A stretch of DNA of 64,000 nucleotides from Reichenbachiella agariperforans (GTDB lineage Bacteria > Bacteroidota > Bacteroidia > Cytophagales > Cyclobacteriaceae): assembly GCF_900142205.1 (NCBI RefSeq), contig NZ_FRAA01000001.1, forward strand, positions 1,084,803 to 1,148,802, written 5' to 3'. Within the stretch, counting starts at the first letter, position 1; the number at the start of each line of letters is the position of its first letter. The position numbers and the translations under genes were made by a program. Below the pieces are notes generated by a model. That model was not told the DNA's origin. It ran no database searches and was given only the letters and a program-made list of their open reading frames with translations. Below are positions 18,300 to 26,673 of this stretch, in pieces.

Positions 18300-19886
18300 A
18301 TGGCCAAAGCGCAAAGTGAGACGGGGAACACACCTCCCAATGAAGACGGAGCTACTCCTAAATTAAGTCCTGAACAGATCGATCAGTGCATCGCTGCTTT
18401 GGAATCACTCAACAGCGACACCAGCCAGATCTTTGACATCCCCAAAGACAAACGCCTCTCTCTGCTCAAAGCCGCTGGCCTACTCTCCCGCCCCAGCAAA
18501 GAAGAACTCGCTCAACGCAAGAAGGAAGCGAAGAAACGCATCAAAAAGAAAATCGCTGCGCAGGACAAACAGTCTCGCAATGCCACAGGCATACGCTCGG
18601 CACGTGAAGCATCCGTCTTCGTCGCACCGACCATGATCGCACTCACAGGGGCCGAAGCAGAAAAAGAAGTCCTCCTCGCTTCTCCTCGCCAGTGCTACGT
18701 CTGCAAGGAAGAGTACCACCGACTGCACCACTTCTACGACACGATGTGCAAGAGCTGTGGAGATTTCAACTATGCCAAGCGTTTTCAGACGGCGGACATG
18801 ACTGGGCAGGTCGCACTCGTGACTGGTTCACGCCTCAAAATCGGCTACCACATCACGCTGCTCATGCTCAGAGCAGGTGCTACGGTGATCGCCACGACGA
18901 GATTTCCCGTCGACTCGGCACTCCGCTATGCCAAAGAACCCGACTTTGAGCAGTGGGGACACCGCCTCAAAATACACGGCCTAGACCTGCGCCACATTCC
19001 TAGTGTGGAGATCTTCTGCAACTTCATCGAGCAACAGTACGACCGCCTGGATGTCCTCATCAACAATGCCGCTCAGACGGTGAGACGTCCCTCGGGCTTC
19101 TACAAACACCTCATGCCCAACGAAGGCCGCAGCACGACTGAGCTCCCTCCATTTGCTCAGGAGCTGCTGCATGATCACGATGCGTGCCTTGACGAACTGC
19201 GCCAACTGAGTGCAGGCTTTGCCGAAGGGCAAGGCAAAAACCTACCCGTCACTTGGCACGGCAAACAACTCGGGATCGGACTCAGTGCCTCGGCACAACT
19301 GTCGCAGATCCCCTACAGCATCGACAATTCACTGACTGCCGAAGAGGTATTCCCTGACGGGAAACTGGACGCAGACCTCCAGCAGGTCGATCTGCGCAAA
19401 ACCAACAGCTGGCGACTCAAACTCGGCGAAATCCACACCAACGAAATGCTAGAAGTGCAGCTGGTCAACTCCGTCGCGCCTTTCGTGCTCTGCAACCGCC
19501 TCGTCAACCTGATGAAAAAAGACGACACAGGCATGAAGCACATCATCAACGTCTCGGCGATGGAGGGCAAGTTTCACCAGTTTCACAAAGAGGACCGTCA
19601 CCCCCATACCAACATGGCCAAGGCTGCCCTCAACATGATGACGCTGACTTGCGCCTCGGACTTTGCCAAGTACGGCATCTATACCAACGCCGTGGATACA
19701 GGCTGGGTGACCGACGAGGATCCCGCCGAACTGGCCCGCAAGAAAGAAGAGGAGCACGACTTCCAGCCGCCACTCGATATCGTGGACGGTGCTGCGCGGG
19801 TACTCGATCCGCTATTCGATGGGATCAACACTGGCAAACACTGGTGCGGCAAGTTCCTCAAGGACTACAAACCGACCTCTTGGTAA
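18300..19886 (+). CDS. Large SDR-family protein with N-terminal Cys4 (zinc-ribbon-like) segment
   Basis: 528 residues, about twice a classical SDR. Residues 1-125 are charged and helical (Lys/Arg-rich at 70-92). A Cys4 motif follows: C132-x2-C135 and C150-x2-C153, spaced as in small zinc ribbons. The SDR domain starts at ~168 with the NAD(P) motif TGSRLKIG (175-182) and NNAAQ (255-259). It then has a ~130-residue insertion before the catalytic region. There Ser419 (INVSAM) is present and Lys441 is present, but the catalytic Tyr of YxxxK is replaced by Thr437 (TNMAK). Reaction unknown. Codons are GC-rich compared with neighbours. The next gene starts 106 bases downstream. Confidence 0.8.
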   Translation: MAKAQSETGNTPPNEDGATPKLSPEQIDQCIAALESLNSDTSQIFDIPKDKRLSLLKAAGLLSRPSKEELAQRKKEAKKRIKKKIAAQDKQSRNATGIRSAREASVFVAPTMIALTGAEAEKEVLLASPRQCYVCKEEYHRLHHFYDTMCKSCGDFNYAKRFQTADMTGQVALVTGSRLKIGYHITLLMLRAGATVIATTRFPVDSALRYAKEPDFEQWGHRLKIHGLDLRHIPSVEIFCNFIEQQYDRLDVLINNAAQTVRRPSGFYKHLMPNEGRSTTELPPFAQELLHDHDACLDELRQLSAGFAEGQGKNLPVTWHGKQLGIGLSASAQLSQIPYSIDNSLTAEEVFPDGKLDADLQQVDLRKTNSWRLKLGEIHTNEMLEVQLVNSVAPFVLCNRLVNLMKKDDTGMKHIINVSAMEGKFHQFHKEDRHPHTNMAKAALNMMTLTCASDFAKYGIYTNAVDTGWVTDEDPAELARKKEEEHDFQPPLDIVDGAARVLDPLFDGINTGKHWCGKFLKDYKPTSW

Positions 19887-19991
19887 AGAAACCCCTACAG
19901 AAAAGCGTATCGCTCCAAAACCAAGACACATACACCCAAAGAAAAACCAAGCCAATACGACAACAGAATCATACCATCAATCCCCTAACTC

Positions 19992-20954
19992 GTGCTCCCA
20001 ATCACCTACACACTCACCCAATCGACACAATGGATCGAAACACTCCATCGCCAGTTGCCCTCTACCTTGGCCGACAATACCCTCACGCTGCTCCCTGAGG
20101 TAGGCACTGGTACGATCAGGGTATTTGAGATCCAACCAGGCCTCTATGTCACCTACATCGATGTGCAGCTCAACCAACCCGTCCAGCTCCATCGCGTCCC
20201 TGCCTCATCCAACGATCACTTCATCGTCAATTTTCATATCTCACAAACCTCCATCCTCAAAGAAACCGAACACAACTCCTACCAACTCGGACTGAGCAAC
20301 CAGAGTGTTTTGCTCTCTTCCGCTATGACACAGGCCAAACTGAGCCTCCCTACGCACCAGCCCATCCATGTATTCAACATTACGTTTTCGAAAGCCTGGT
20401 TTGAGACCAACCTCCAAGAAAACAACAGTACGCTGAGCCACCTGCTCTCCCAAGAGGTCGGGATCTACCTCTTCGAAAACCTCGACTATACCCTGAGTCA
20501 GACCATCGCAGGCTTCCGCGCCCAGCCGGAGCAATTCAGCAAGATCAATTTGTTTGCCCGCGTACTACAGATCCTCTCTCACTTCTTTGACAAAGTCGAA
20601 AACCGAGCCCATACACAGTCCAAATCCATAGCCCCCACAGACCTCAAAGCACTGATGGCCGTACGACACGCGCTAGAACAAAACTGGGACACCCCACAGT
20701 CCAACGAGACCCTGGCCTCCTCGGCAGGAATGAGTCTCTCCAAATTCAAAGGGCTATTCAAACAAGTCTTTGGCATCACACCCTACCAATACCACCTCCA
20801 GTACAAACTCGACAAAGCCAAAGAAATGCTCCTCCAACAACAACACAGCATCTCCGAAGTGGGGTACCTCATCGGCTACAGCAACCTGAGCCAGTTTTCG
20901 AAGGCCTTCAAAAAATACCACGGCCAGTTGCCACGGGAGATCCTCGGTGCCTAA
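19992..20954 (+). CDS. AraC-family transcriptional regulator
   Basis: 320 residues with GTG as the first start (no ATG upstream in frame). The N-terminal ~200 residues are a ligand-binding-like domain without an obvious family motif. The C-terminal ~100 residues carry two helix-turn-helices: ETLASSAGMSLSKFKGLFKQVFGITPYQYH and EVGYLIGYSNLSQFSKAFKKYHGQLP, both typical of AraC/XylS. It follows the large SDR gene in the same direction and may control it, the following barrel gene, or itself. The upstream gap of 105 bases holds no obvious terminator. Confidence 0.9.
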   Translation: MLPITYTLTQSTQWIETLHRQLPSTLADNTLTLLPEVGTGTIRVFEIQPGLYVTYIDVQLNQPVQLHRVPASSNDHFIVNFHISQTSILKETEHNSYQLGLSNQSVLLSSAMTQAKLSLPTHQPIHVFNITFSKAWFETNLQENNSTLSHLLSQEVGIYLFENLDYTLSQTIAGFRAQPEQFSKINLFARVLQILSHFFDKVENRAHTQSKSIAPTDLKALMAVRHALEQNWDTPQSNETLASSAGMSLSKFKGLFKQVFGITPYQYHLQYKLDKAKEMLLQQQHSISEVGYLIGYSNLSQFSKAFKKYHGQLPREILGA

Positions 20955-21073
20955 ACCCACCCCATCGCTGCGGTCATCGCATGATTGACCGATTGGGGCA
21001 GGGCTCTGGCTTTTGGGGATAGTATGATGCGACGGAGGGTGGTTTATTTGTGCACACAATCAAAAACCAAAAC

Positions 21074-21856
21074 ATGCAAGCAACAATCAAAAACCTCCTG
21101 ACACCTACGTCATTGTTCCTCACTTTTGTACTCACACTGGCCATACCGCTGGTGAGCGTAGCACAACAAGGCTTTTATTTCGGGACGGGCTTCAACACCT
21201 ACATGACCCACGAAGAAGTCCGAAGCAGTGACGGGCAGTATGACTTTTCGCACAGCACCCAATCCAAAAACGACGGTTTTCTCTCACAATCCCTCGGAGA
21301 CTATGGAGTCGGTCTCTCCTTGGGCTTTCGAAAAAACATCAACGCTCCCAGTGGGAAAAACATCCTCACACTGGATGCCCAATACTACTACAACTACCAA
21401 AACGTCACCCTAGACAATGATTTTGATGCCTTCCGCATCAAGACCACAGCCCACTACAACCACGGCTATCGCCTTGCTCTGGGACACCACTTTGGGATGA
21501 TCCACCCCTACCTCATCATCCAGGGCATCTACCAAAACATCTCCCCCTACAACAGCAGCATCGACAATGACGGCATCATCTACGACGTGGATGACGATGG
21601 CACCATCCTCGACACCACCCTCAAAACCAAAGGAGACAGTTTTAGCACCGAGGTGTTCAGCTTCATCGGTGGATTCGGGATCGAAGTACCCGTACACCCC
21701 AAGTGGACAGTCAATGTCGAATACATCCCCATGAAACACGTCGAGTACGGCCTCCGCTCGGTCAGCAACCCCGACAACTACTTCGCCAACGGCCTAGTCA
21801 TCAACCAACTCCATGTAGGGTTTAGGTACTTCCTATACGACCCTTTCGGGAAATAA
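21074..21856 (+). CDS. Predicted outer-membrane beta-barrel protein
   Basis: 260 residues from the ATG at 21074 (a GTG at 21050 is in frame). Signal peptide with a long hydrophobic core (LFLTFVLTLAIPLVSVAQQ). The mature part alternates short aromatic-ended strands and turns (GFYFGTGFNTYM, GVGLSLGFRKNI, LDAQYYYNYQNV, YLIIQGIYQNI, WTVNVEYIPM) and ends with LHVGFRYFLYDPFGK, as expected for an 8-10-strand outer-membrane barrel. Asp-rich loops (DNDGIIYDVDDDGTI) may bind Ca2+. Function not assigned. Same strand as the AraC gene, separated by about 120 bases. Confidence 0.75.
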   Translation: MQATIKNLLTPTSLFLTFVLTLAIPLVSVAQQGFYFGTGFNTYMTHEEVRSSDGQYDFSHSTQSKNDGFLSQSLGDYGVGLSLGFRKNINAPSGKNILTLDAQYYYNYQNVTLDNDFDAFRIKTTAHYNHGYRLALGHHFGMIHPYLIIQGIYQNISPYNSSIDNDGIIYDVDDDGTILDTTLKTKGDSFSTEVFSFIGGFGIEVPVHPKWTVNVEYIPMKHVEYGLRSVSNPDNYFANGLVINQLHVGFRYFLYDPFGK

Positions 21857-22155
21857 CGCCCCCACCCACAGACCTGCCCCGCAGTTCGGTCGGTATGTTT
21901 GAGGGCAAAAATCAATGTTCGACATGGAGCATTCAGTATTCCAATCACTTAGACATTACGGAACCATTTTTTGTCCTTTCGACCACTCTATGCTACGCGT
22001 CATTCCCTTTGCTCGGCAAGGGAATCCGCGGGGAGTGAACGCCGTAGTTGTAGGACAACTGTACTGCTCATGGCGGGGATTGCGCCGATCTGCGCCCTCG
22101 TCCTCGTCGGACAGTGACGGTCGGTGTGTATTTTGGCAATGGCAGGCTCGAGTCA

Positions 22156-22264
22156 AGTCTCGCAGTGCACCCAAAAAAACTGCACGTACGACAGAGAGAG
22201 AATACCAAAAACGAGCGGACACCCTCCTCTATTGTAGGTCTTAGCGGAGATCAAGAGCAGAGGG
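22156..22264 (+). repeat. Repeat A, left part
   Basis: Aligns with 24384-24492 (repeat B, left part) at roughly 78% by eye over ~108 bases, with shared blocks CAGTGCACC, TTAGCGGAG and AGAGAAT. Compared with B, a ~335-base segment is inserted between this part and the right part at 22600. Confidence 0.75.
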
Positions 22265-22360
22265 ATTCCCAAAAGTAAAACTGATGCGATGCGCCGCGGC
22301 TTTAGCATCTTTTTCAGTCTCAAAAATGCACGTTTAGACGGATCTGAGGGCGATTTTTCA

Positions 22361-22440
22361 GACCACGTGTGATCGGAGCTTCAAACACACGTCTTTGAAA
22401 GCTCAACCACGTGTGGTTGGCGCGTCAAACACACGTGGTT
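22361..22440. repeat. Cluster of CACGTG-containing inverted repeats
   Basis: The motif CACGTGTG/CACACGTG recurs, with arms AACCACGTGTG (22405-22415) and CACACGTGGTT (22430-22440) forming a perfect 11-bp hairpin; AACCACGTGTGGTT at 22405 is itself nearly palindromic. Related half-motifs lie at 22362 and 22383. Confidence 0.75.
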
Positions 22441-22447
22441 CAAACCG

Positions 22448-22510
22448 CAAACACAGGTGGTCTAAAACGGGCTCTTTTTAGCAGGTCATATTTGAGCTGA
22501 AAATCCAAGA
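22448..22510 (+). repeat. Dispersed repeat R3, copy 1
   Basis: Begins CAAACACAGGTGGTCTAA and ends GAAAATCCAAGA; aligns over ~62 bases in the same orientation with 29493-29554, sharing CAAACACAG, CTTTTT, TCATA and TGAAAA blocks in order. Confidence 0.6.
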
Positions 22511-22599
22511 ATTTAGGCAAGGCAACAGGCTAATATTCGGTTGGTTTTTTGGTGATTGAGAAAGAGAATATGGCGGGAGCGGTGGTGTGAGAAGCACGC

Positions 22600-22633
22600 C
22601 GTGAGCTTATCGCTCACGGACGTCTACTCGATT
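22600..22633 (+). repeat. Repeat A, right part
   Basis: 34 bases matching 24501-24534 with 2 differences. Contains hairpin GTGAGC-TTATC-GCTCAC. Ends 18 bases before the stop of the SDR gene at 22652, as the B copy ends 12 bases before the HerA stop. Confidence 0.85.
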
Positions 22634-22651
22634 AGCGGTTTGTTATTTCTT

Positions 22652-23392
22652 TTACCAAGCAACTTCCCCTGTTTCAGGATTGGTTTCTTCACTAAAGAAT
22701 TTACCCGTTGGACCGTCTTCACCTATGGTTGCATACTTAACGATTCTTTTGGCAGCAGTTTCTACATCACCACCATTGCCAAAAGTAAAATCAGTTGCAG
22801 TTAACCCAGGACAAACAGCATTGACTTTGAAATTGGTATCACGAAGTTCATACGCTAAATGAATGGTATACATATTCAGTGCTGCTTTTGAGGCAGCATA
22901 GACTGCATATTTGGCATAATCGTAAGCTGGCCAGTTGGGGTCACTTTGCAAGGTAAGAGAGCCTACACTCGTACTCAAGTTTACAATCCTTGGTTCGTCC
23001 GACTTTCTTAGTAAATCAACAAATGCATTTGTCACTCTTGCTGTTCCGATCACATTGGTATCAAATGCCGCTCGATACTCATCAGGTTTGGCTTCAAGAG
23101 CCGTATAGGGACTGTTTCCTCCGTTGATGCCCGCATTGTTTATTAAGACATCCAAAACATCCGTCCTTTTCCCAATAGCTTCACGGCCTTTTTGCACTGA
23201 AGATTCATCCGTTATATCCATCTGGATCACTTCGACGTTGCTCCACCCTTCAGCTTTTAACTCTTCAACAGCCTTTACTCCATTTTGTAGATTTCGGCTA
23301 CCCATGTAGACATAATATCCGCTTTGTAATAGTAGTCTTGCTGTTCCAAAACCTATTCCTTTGTTCGCTCCTGTAATAAGTGCTTTTTTCAT
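22652..23392 (-). CDS. Classical SDR-family NAD(P)-dependent oxidoreductase
   Basis: 246 residues, standard SDR length. Cofactor motif TGANKGIG (8-15), NNAG (85-88), catalytic Ser near 140-142 (NLSTSVG), Tyr165-x3-Lys169 (YAASK), then NAVCPGLTATDF. The layout resembles plant/bacterial carbonyl-reductase-like SDRs that reduce small carbonyl compounds, usually with NADPH (R33 after the second strand, GSRN). It is downstream of the Crp-family regulator on the same strand (77-base gap) and has an 18-base palindrome in its upstream region, so it is probably that regulator's target. Confidence 0.92.
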   Translation of the reverse strand: MKKALITGANKGIGFGTARLLLQSGYYVYMGSRNLQNGVKAVEELKAEGWSNVEVIQMDITDESSVQKGREAIGKRTDVLDVLINNAGINGGNSPYTALEAKPDEYRAAFDTNVIGTARVTNAFVDLLRKSDEPRIVNLSTSVGSLTLQSDPNWPAYDYAKYAVYAASKAALNMYTIHLAYELRDTNFKVNAVCPGLTATDFTFGNGGDVETAAKRIVKYATIGEDGPTGKFFSEETNPETGEVAW

Positions 23393-23446
23393 TTTGTTTC
23401 CAGTTTAAATTTCTGAAACAAAATTCGCTGGATGAAAAACAAACTG

Positions 23447-23464
23447 TTTTACCATATGGTAAAA
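23447..23464. promoter_or_regulatory. Palindromic operator upstream of the SDR gene
   Basis: TTTTACCATATGGTAAAA, a perfect 18-base palindrome centred 64 bases upstream of the SDR start. The 18-base sequence at 24069-24086, ahead of the Crp-family gene, matches 16 of 18 positions. Two matching sites in front of both genes of the pair suggest binding by the Crp-family protein. Confidence 0.7.
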
Positions 23465-23469
23465 AGCAA

Positions 23470-24036
23470 TCAGCGGATGTTTTTTCTTATTCTACTTAAG
23501 GACTGTTGTGTGACGCCTAAGTAAGAAGCAATGTAAGTCAATGGAATACGATTAATAAGGGAAGGATAGTTTTCCATAAATTCTAAATAGCGAGTAGTAG
23601 CATCTTGTGACACAACTGGACCTTTTCTGGATTTTTGGTACATACACAATTGTACCATTTTGTTTTTAATGTTGTCCCACCCTACAATAATCTGTGACAG
23701 ATCTTCCCAGTGTTGCTTAGAAAAAACAATGAGCTTACAGTCGGTACATGCTTGCAAATATTCAGCGGAGATAGTGTTTGCTTCAAAATTGACATAATCT
23801 ACTACCAGGCTATTCTCGCTAATAAAACATCGCGTGATTTCCTCTCCTTCTTTGTTGTAATAACAACCTCTTATGACACCCTCTACTACAAAACCAACTT
23901 GCCTTGGGATCTTACCTGCCTCTGAGAAATACTTGTCTTTTTGAAGAGCAATTTCAATTGCGCTTTGGGTTACAAGGTTTAATTGTTGTTGATTGAGGTT
24001 GCCAATTTGCAAGATGTATTTTATCAGTTCTTCCAT
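23470..24036 (-). CDS. Crp/Fnr-family transcriptional regulator
   Basis: 188 residues: a cyclic-nucleotide-binding-like beta roll (~25-115; KIPRQVGFVVEGVIRGCYYNKEGEEITRCF) and a shortened C-terminal winged helix with ITxIASYLGVTQQSLSRIRK as recognition helix. The Arg/Ser pair that binds cAMP in CRP is not conserved, so the ligand may differ. Many Bacteroidota carry this short Crp type next to oxidoreductases. Upstream it has a near-copy of the palindrome found before the SDR gene, so self-regulation is likely. Confidence 0.9.
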   Translation of the reverse strand: MEELIKYILQIGNLNQQQLNLVTQSAIEIALQKDKYFSEAGKIPRQVGFVVEGVIRGCYYNKEGEEITRCFISENSLVVDYVNFEANTISAEYLQACTDCKLIVFSKQHWEDLSQIIVGWDNIKNKMVQLCMYQKSRKGPVVSQDATTRYLEFMENYPSLINRIPLTYIASYLGVTQQSLSRIRKNIR

Positions 24037-24068
24037 AATAGCAAGTTGATAAAACTTGAATTTTAATG

Positions 24069-24086
24069 ATTTAACATATGGTAAAA
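24069..24086. promoter_or_regulatory. Second operator-like palindrome, upstream of the Crp-family gene
   Basis: ATTTAACATATGGTAAAA, 16/18 identical to the SDR operator and centred about 42 bases upstream of the Crp-family start. Confidence 0.65.
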
Positions 24087-24210
24087 AGTATGGGGCGATA
24101 CGTCCAACTAAAATAAATATGCGCCCCAGTTGCTAGAAGCACCGAAGTATCTTTTCTGCAATGACATATCAAATAGCACAGTCCATGTTTCTCGATAATC
24201 TTAATTGTAT

Positions 24211-24375
24211 TCAAAAGTGAATTGGTGTTACAACAGGCCTGAGTCTAGAAACCGTATCTTTAAGATATTCAATTAAATGTAATGTGCTGTTTACAGATTT
24301 TATGAGTTTTAACTTTGGATCTGGCTCATCAATGAGTTCGTTTTCTTTAAAAAGTGGTTTATAAGAATCAGCCAC
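24211..24375 (-). pseudogene. Short ORF or gene remnant abutting repeat B
   Basis: Open frame of 57 codons that begins directly at the edge of repeat B (24383) after a TGA and ends with TGA at 24211. The translation has coding character (acidic then amphipathic helix: ELIDEPDPKLKLIKSV, LHLIEYLKDTVSRL), but there is no ATG. GTG at 24375 would give 54 residues. I read it as the 3' remnant of a gene whose front was replaced by the repeat; a small GTG-started gene is the alternative. No family recognised. Confidence 0.4.
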
Positions 24376-24383
24376 TGCAAACC

Positions 24384-24534
24384 AGTCTCACAGTGCACCA
24401 AAAAAGACTACACGCACGACAGGAAGAGAATCCCAACAACGGGCGAACGCCCTTCTTTATTCTAGGCCTTAGCGGAGGTTAAGAGTAGAGGAAAGTGCAC
24501 CGTGGGCTTATCGCTCACTGACGTCTACTCGATT
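24384..24534 (+). repeat. Repeat B (uninterrupted copy)
   Basis: A ~150-base noncoding element in one piece, with left part 24384-24492 and right part 24501-24534, matching the two halves of repeat A at 22156-22264 and 22600-22633. The right part has the hairpin GTGGGC-TTATC-GCTCAC, with a G-U pair where copy A has A-T. It lies immediately beyond the 3' end of the HerA gene. Confidence 0.8.
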
Positions 24535-24546
24535 GTGCTTTCGCGT

Positions 24547-26673
24547 TTATTCTTCTTTTTGAACATCAGAGTCACCTTTAATAGGCTTGTACTTCTCCCC
24601 TTTCTCCCAAGCTTCAGCTATTTTTTCATAATTCGGGAAGTCTACAGGCAAGTCCATAGTCCAGTTTTGTACGAATTTCGGATTATTACTATTAGGTCTT
24701 GGATTTGCATTGTTCATTCTTGCTTGAACAGGCGTTCTCACTGCATCACCCATAATTACAACATGTTGTTGCGGTAAAATTGGTAACTGTTGCAGAATAT
24801 CCTCATTTGCAGCTGAAACTAATTGCCTTACATATTTCTGGTCTTCTGGATTTTGAAGCCTGTGAATAATAAAAGAGTTGCATTGAGATAATACAGTCTT
24901 AGATAATTCAGATGGACGCTGACTAGAAACAAGTAAAGAAATACCATATTTACGTCCTTCTCTCGCAATCCGCTCAAACACCTTTTTAGCTATTGACTCT
25001 CTATCACCTCTATTTTTCTCTGGAATGTAATTTTGAGCTTCTTCCAACGCTATAACCATTGGAAGTTTACCTCTGTCACTTTCGGGGAAACGAGATGCAA
25101 AGTCTAAAATAAGTCTACCAATTAACCCCGTAATCGTTTCTAAAACTTCATAAGGCAATAAAGACATGTCAATAATTGTTACTTGGCTTGGTTTGTTTGA
25201 CTCGAGTTTCTCACAATCTACTTTAGTAAGTTGTTTTTTATGATAATCAGAGAGTATATCAGCGTCAGTTGTTTTAAATACTTTACAAAAATCCCCCACA
25301 ATAAATGCTATGAATTTTGCTAATCCATTTCCTATATCTTCTTTTTGACTCAACAACAATGGATTAGATATTCGCTCGTCTGATAAATAGGAATGCAATC
25401 GCATTTTTAAGGTAGACAAATGTTCTCGTATCTTTTGAGAACTACCTTCACTATCATCAATTGCTTGATTTATGCTATTCGCAATTAATTCACTAAAATC
25501 AAAATATTTTGGATGGTCAATTGATTCAGATATTGTTTTCTTGCTTTGTTCTTTTTGAGTTAAGTATTCTAAATAGTAACTCTCTAACGATTCCTTAATC
25601 TTAATCTCCTTGATTTTATTAACTTCTAAGCCAAGTAATCTCAATTGGTTCTTAATGTCAGTGAATTGGGCTGGTATTTCATTGGATAATTCTACAATTT
25701 CATTGTTAGGGTTAATTACCCAAGAACTTGAAGGTTTATGATATTTTTTCATAAACAGATCATCACTCTCTAAAATTGTAGTAATAAATCTCTCGTAATG
25801 TTTGGATACTATATTTGGGTTGGTACTATCAGATTCGCTTTTAGAATAGCCAATTGCAGTTTTCAAAATCGGTGCTTGCGTGAGTTCACTTGGTCTAAAC
25901 AAAAAATCAAAATCGTCAAAATTCATAAACCAAAAAGGAACTTTCATACCATCCTTATCTATGTGAAATGGATTTACTAATTCTAGATTCTTATATGGAG
26001 CTTCTTTCGTTCCTTGAAAAGCCTGTTTGTATTCTCCATTTGTGTCAAATATGATGACATGAGCATTTTGCAACTTTTTCCCATTGTAATCAAAATCGAA
26101 CATGCTCTGAATAATAGATGCAAACGTGCAGGATTTCCCAGAACCTGTGTTACCTAATATTGCCGCATGTTTACCGAAAAATTTATCTGGGTTTATCTTG
26201 ATTTTATAATCAGAAAAGGAAGGAGATGTTCCAATAGGTAAATAGTAATCATCTTCAAAATTTATTTTCTCCGAGTCTTCCTTTTTCTTTTGATCAAAAA
26301 TATTGTCCAAGTCTTGGCTTGTTACGTACCAAACAGGATTGTCGAGGATAGGATAATTGTATACTCCTTGTACATATTTCCCACTATTCTCAATAGTCCC
26401 AATCATGGTTGCCACTAAATATCTTGCGGATTTAGTTAAAAATATGGCTTCTTTATTTTTTCCAATTTCTGTCTCATCAATTGCTCTGACACTTGTAACC
26501 ATGGCTACAATTTTATCTGACCCAATTGGAATAATAACGTAAGAGTTAATTCTGGCAACTTCAAAGATATCTTCATAGCCGCTTTTATAAAGACTTTTTA
26601 AATCATCATCAAGTCTTATATAAGCTCTAAAACTGTCAACAGAAATTACTTTACCAATGCTTCTTTCACTCAT
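24547..26673 (-). CDS. herA: HerA-type ATPase of a SIR2-HerA defence system
   Basis: 708 residues. An N-terminal HAS-barrel-like beta domain (~5-90) precedes a FtsK/HerA RecA-type core: Walker A GNTGSGKS (174-181), Walker B MVIALEE (539-545), an Arg-finger-like segment REGRKYG (~571) and SQRPSEL (584-590). A large helical insertion (~260-490) separates the Walker motifs, larger than in archaeal HerA. HerA proteins form hexameric rings that translocate DNA. The start overlaps the upstream SIR2 gene by 4 bases, so the two are made from one transcript. Together they match the known SIR2-HerA (Nezha-type) anti-phage arrangement. Confidence 0.9.
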   Translation of the reverse strand: MSERSIGKVISVDSFRAYIRLDDDLKSLYKSGYEDIFEVARINSYVIIPIGSDKIVAMVTSVRAIDETEIGKNKEAIFLTKSARYLVATMIGTIENSGKYVQGVYNYPILDNPVWYVTSQDLDNIFDQKKKEDSEKINFEDDYYLPIGTSPSFSDYKIKINPDKFFGKHAAILGNTGSGKSCTFASIIQSMFDFDYNGKKLQNAHVIIFDTNGEYKQAFQGTKEAPYKNLELVNPFHIDKDGMKVPFWFMNFDDFDFLFRPSELTQAPILKTAIGYSKSESDSTNPNIVSKHYERFITTILESDDLFMKKYHKPSSSWVINPNNEIVELSNEIPAQFTDIKNQLRLLGLEVNKIKEIKIKESLESYYLEYLTQKEQSKKTISESIDHPKYFDFSELIANSINQAIDDSEGSSQKIREHLSTLKMRLHSYLSDERISNPLLLSQKEDIGNGLAKFIAFIVGDFCKVFKTTDADILSDYHKKQLTKVDCEKLESNKPSQVTIIDMSLLPYEVLETITGLIGRLILDFASRFPESDRGKLPMVIALEEAQNYIPEKNRGDRESIAKKVFERIAREGRKYGISLLVSSQRPSELSKTVLSQCNSFIIHRLQNPEDQKYVRQLVSAANEDILQQLPILPQQHVVIMGDAVRTPVQARMNNANPRPNSNNPKFVQNWTMDLPVDFPNYEKIAEAWEKGEKYKPIKGDSDVQKEE

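Larger units (their letters stand above)
21857..22651. other. 795-base noncoding region at the left edge of the island
   Basis: No convincing gene. 21.9-22.15 kb is GC-rich and carries overlapping ORFs on both strands without family motifs or start context. From 22.15 kb it contains the split repeat A (22156-22264 and 22600-22633), a cluster of CACGTG-type inverted repeats (22360-22440) and a copy of a dispersed repeat (22448-22510), described separately. Confidence 0.7.

Noticed and set aside
21915-22244. ORF of 109 codons on + strand, overlapped by an 88-codon ORF on - strand
   Set aside because: Both translations lack motifs and consist of Ser/Arg-rich low-complexity; they overlap noncoding, repeat-rich DNA.
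22405-22440. CACGTG as a regulatory E-box-like operator
   Set aside because: The nearest gene start is ~950 bases away; better explained as an element repeat.
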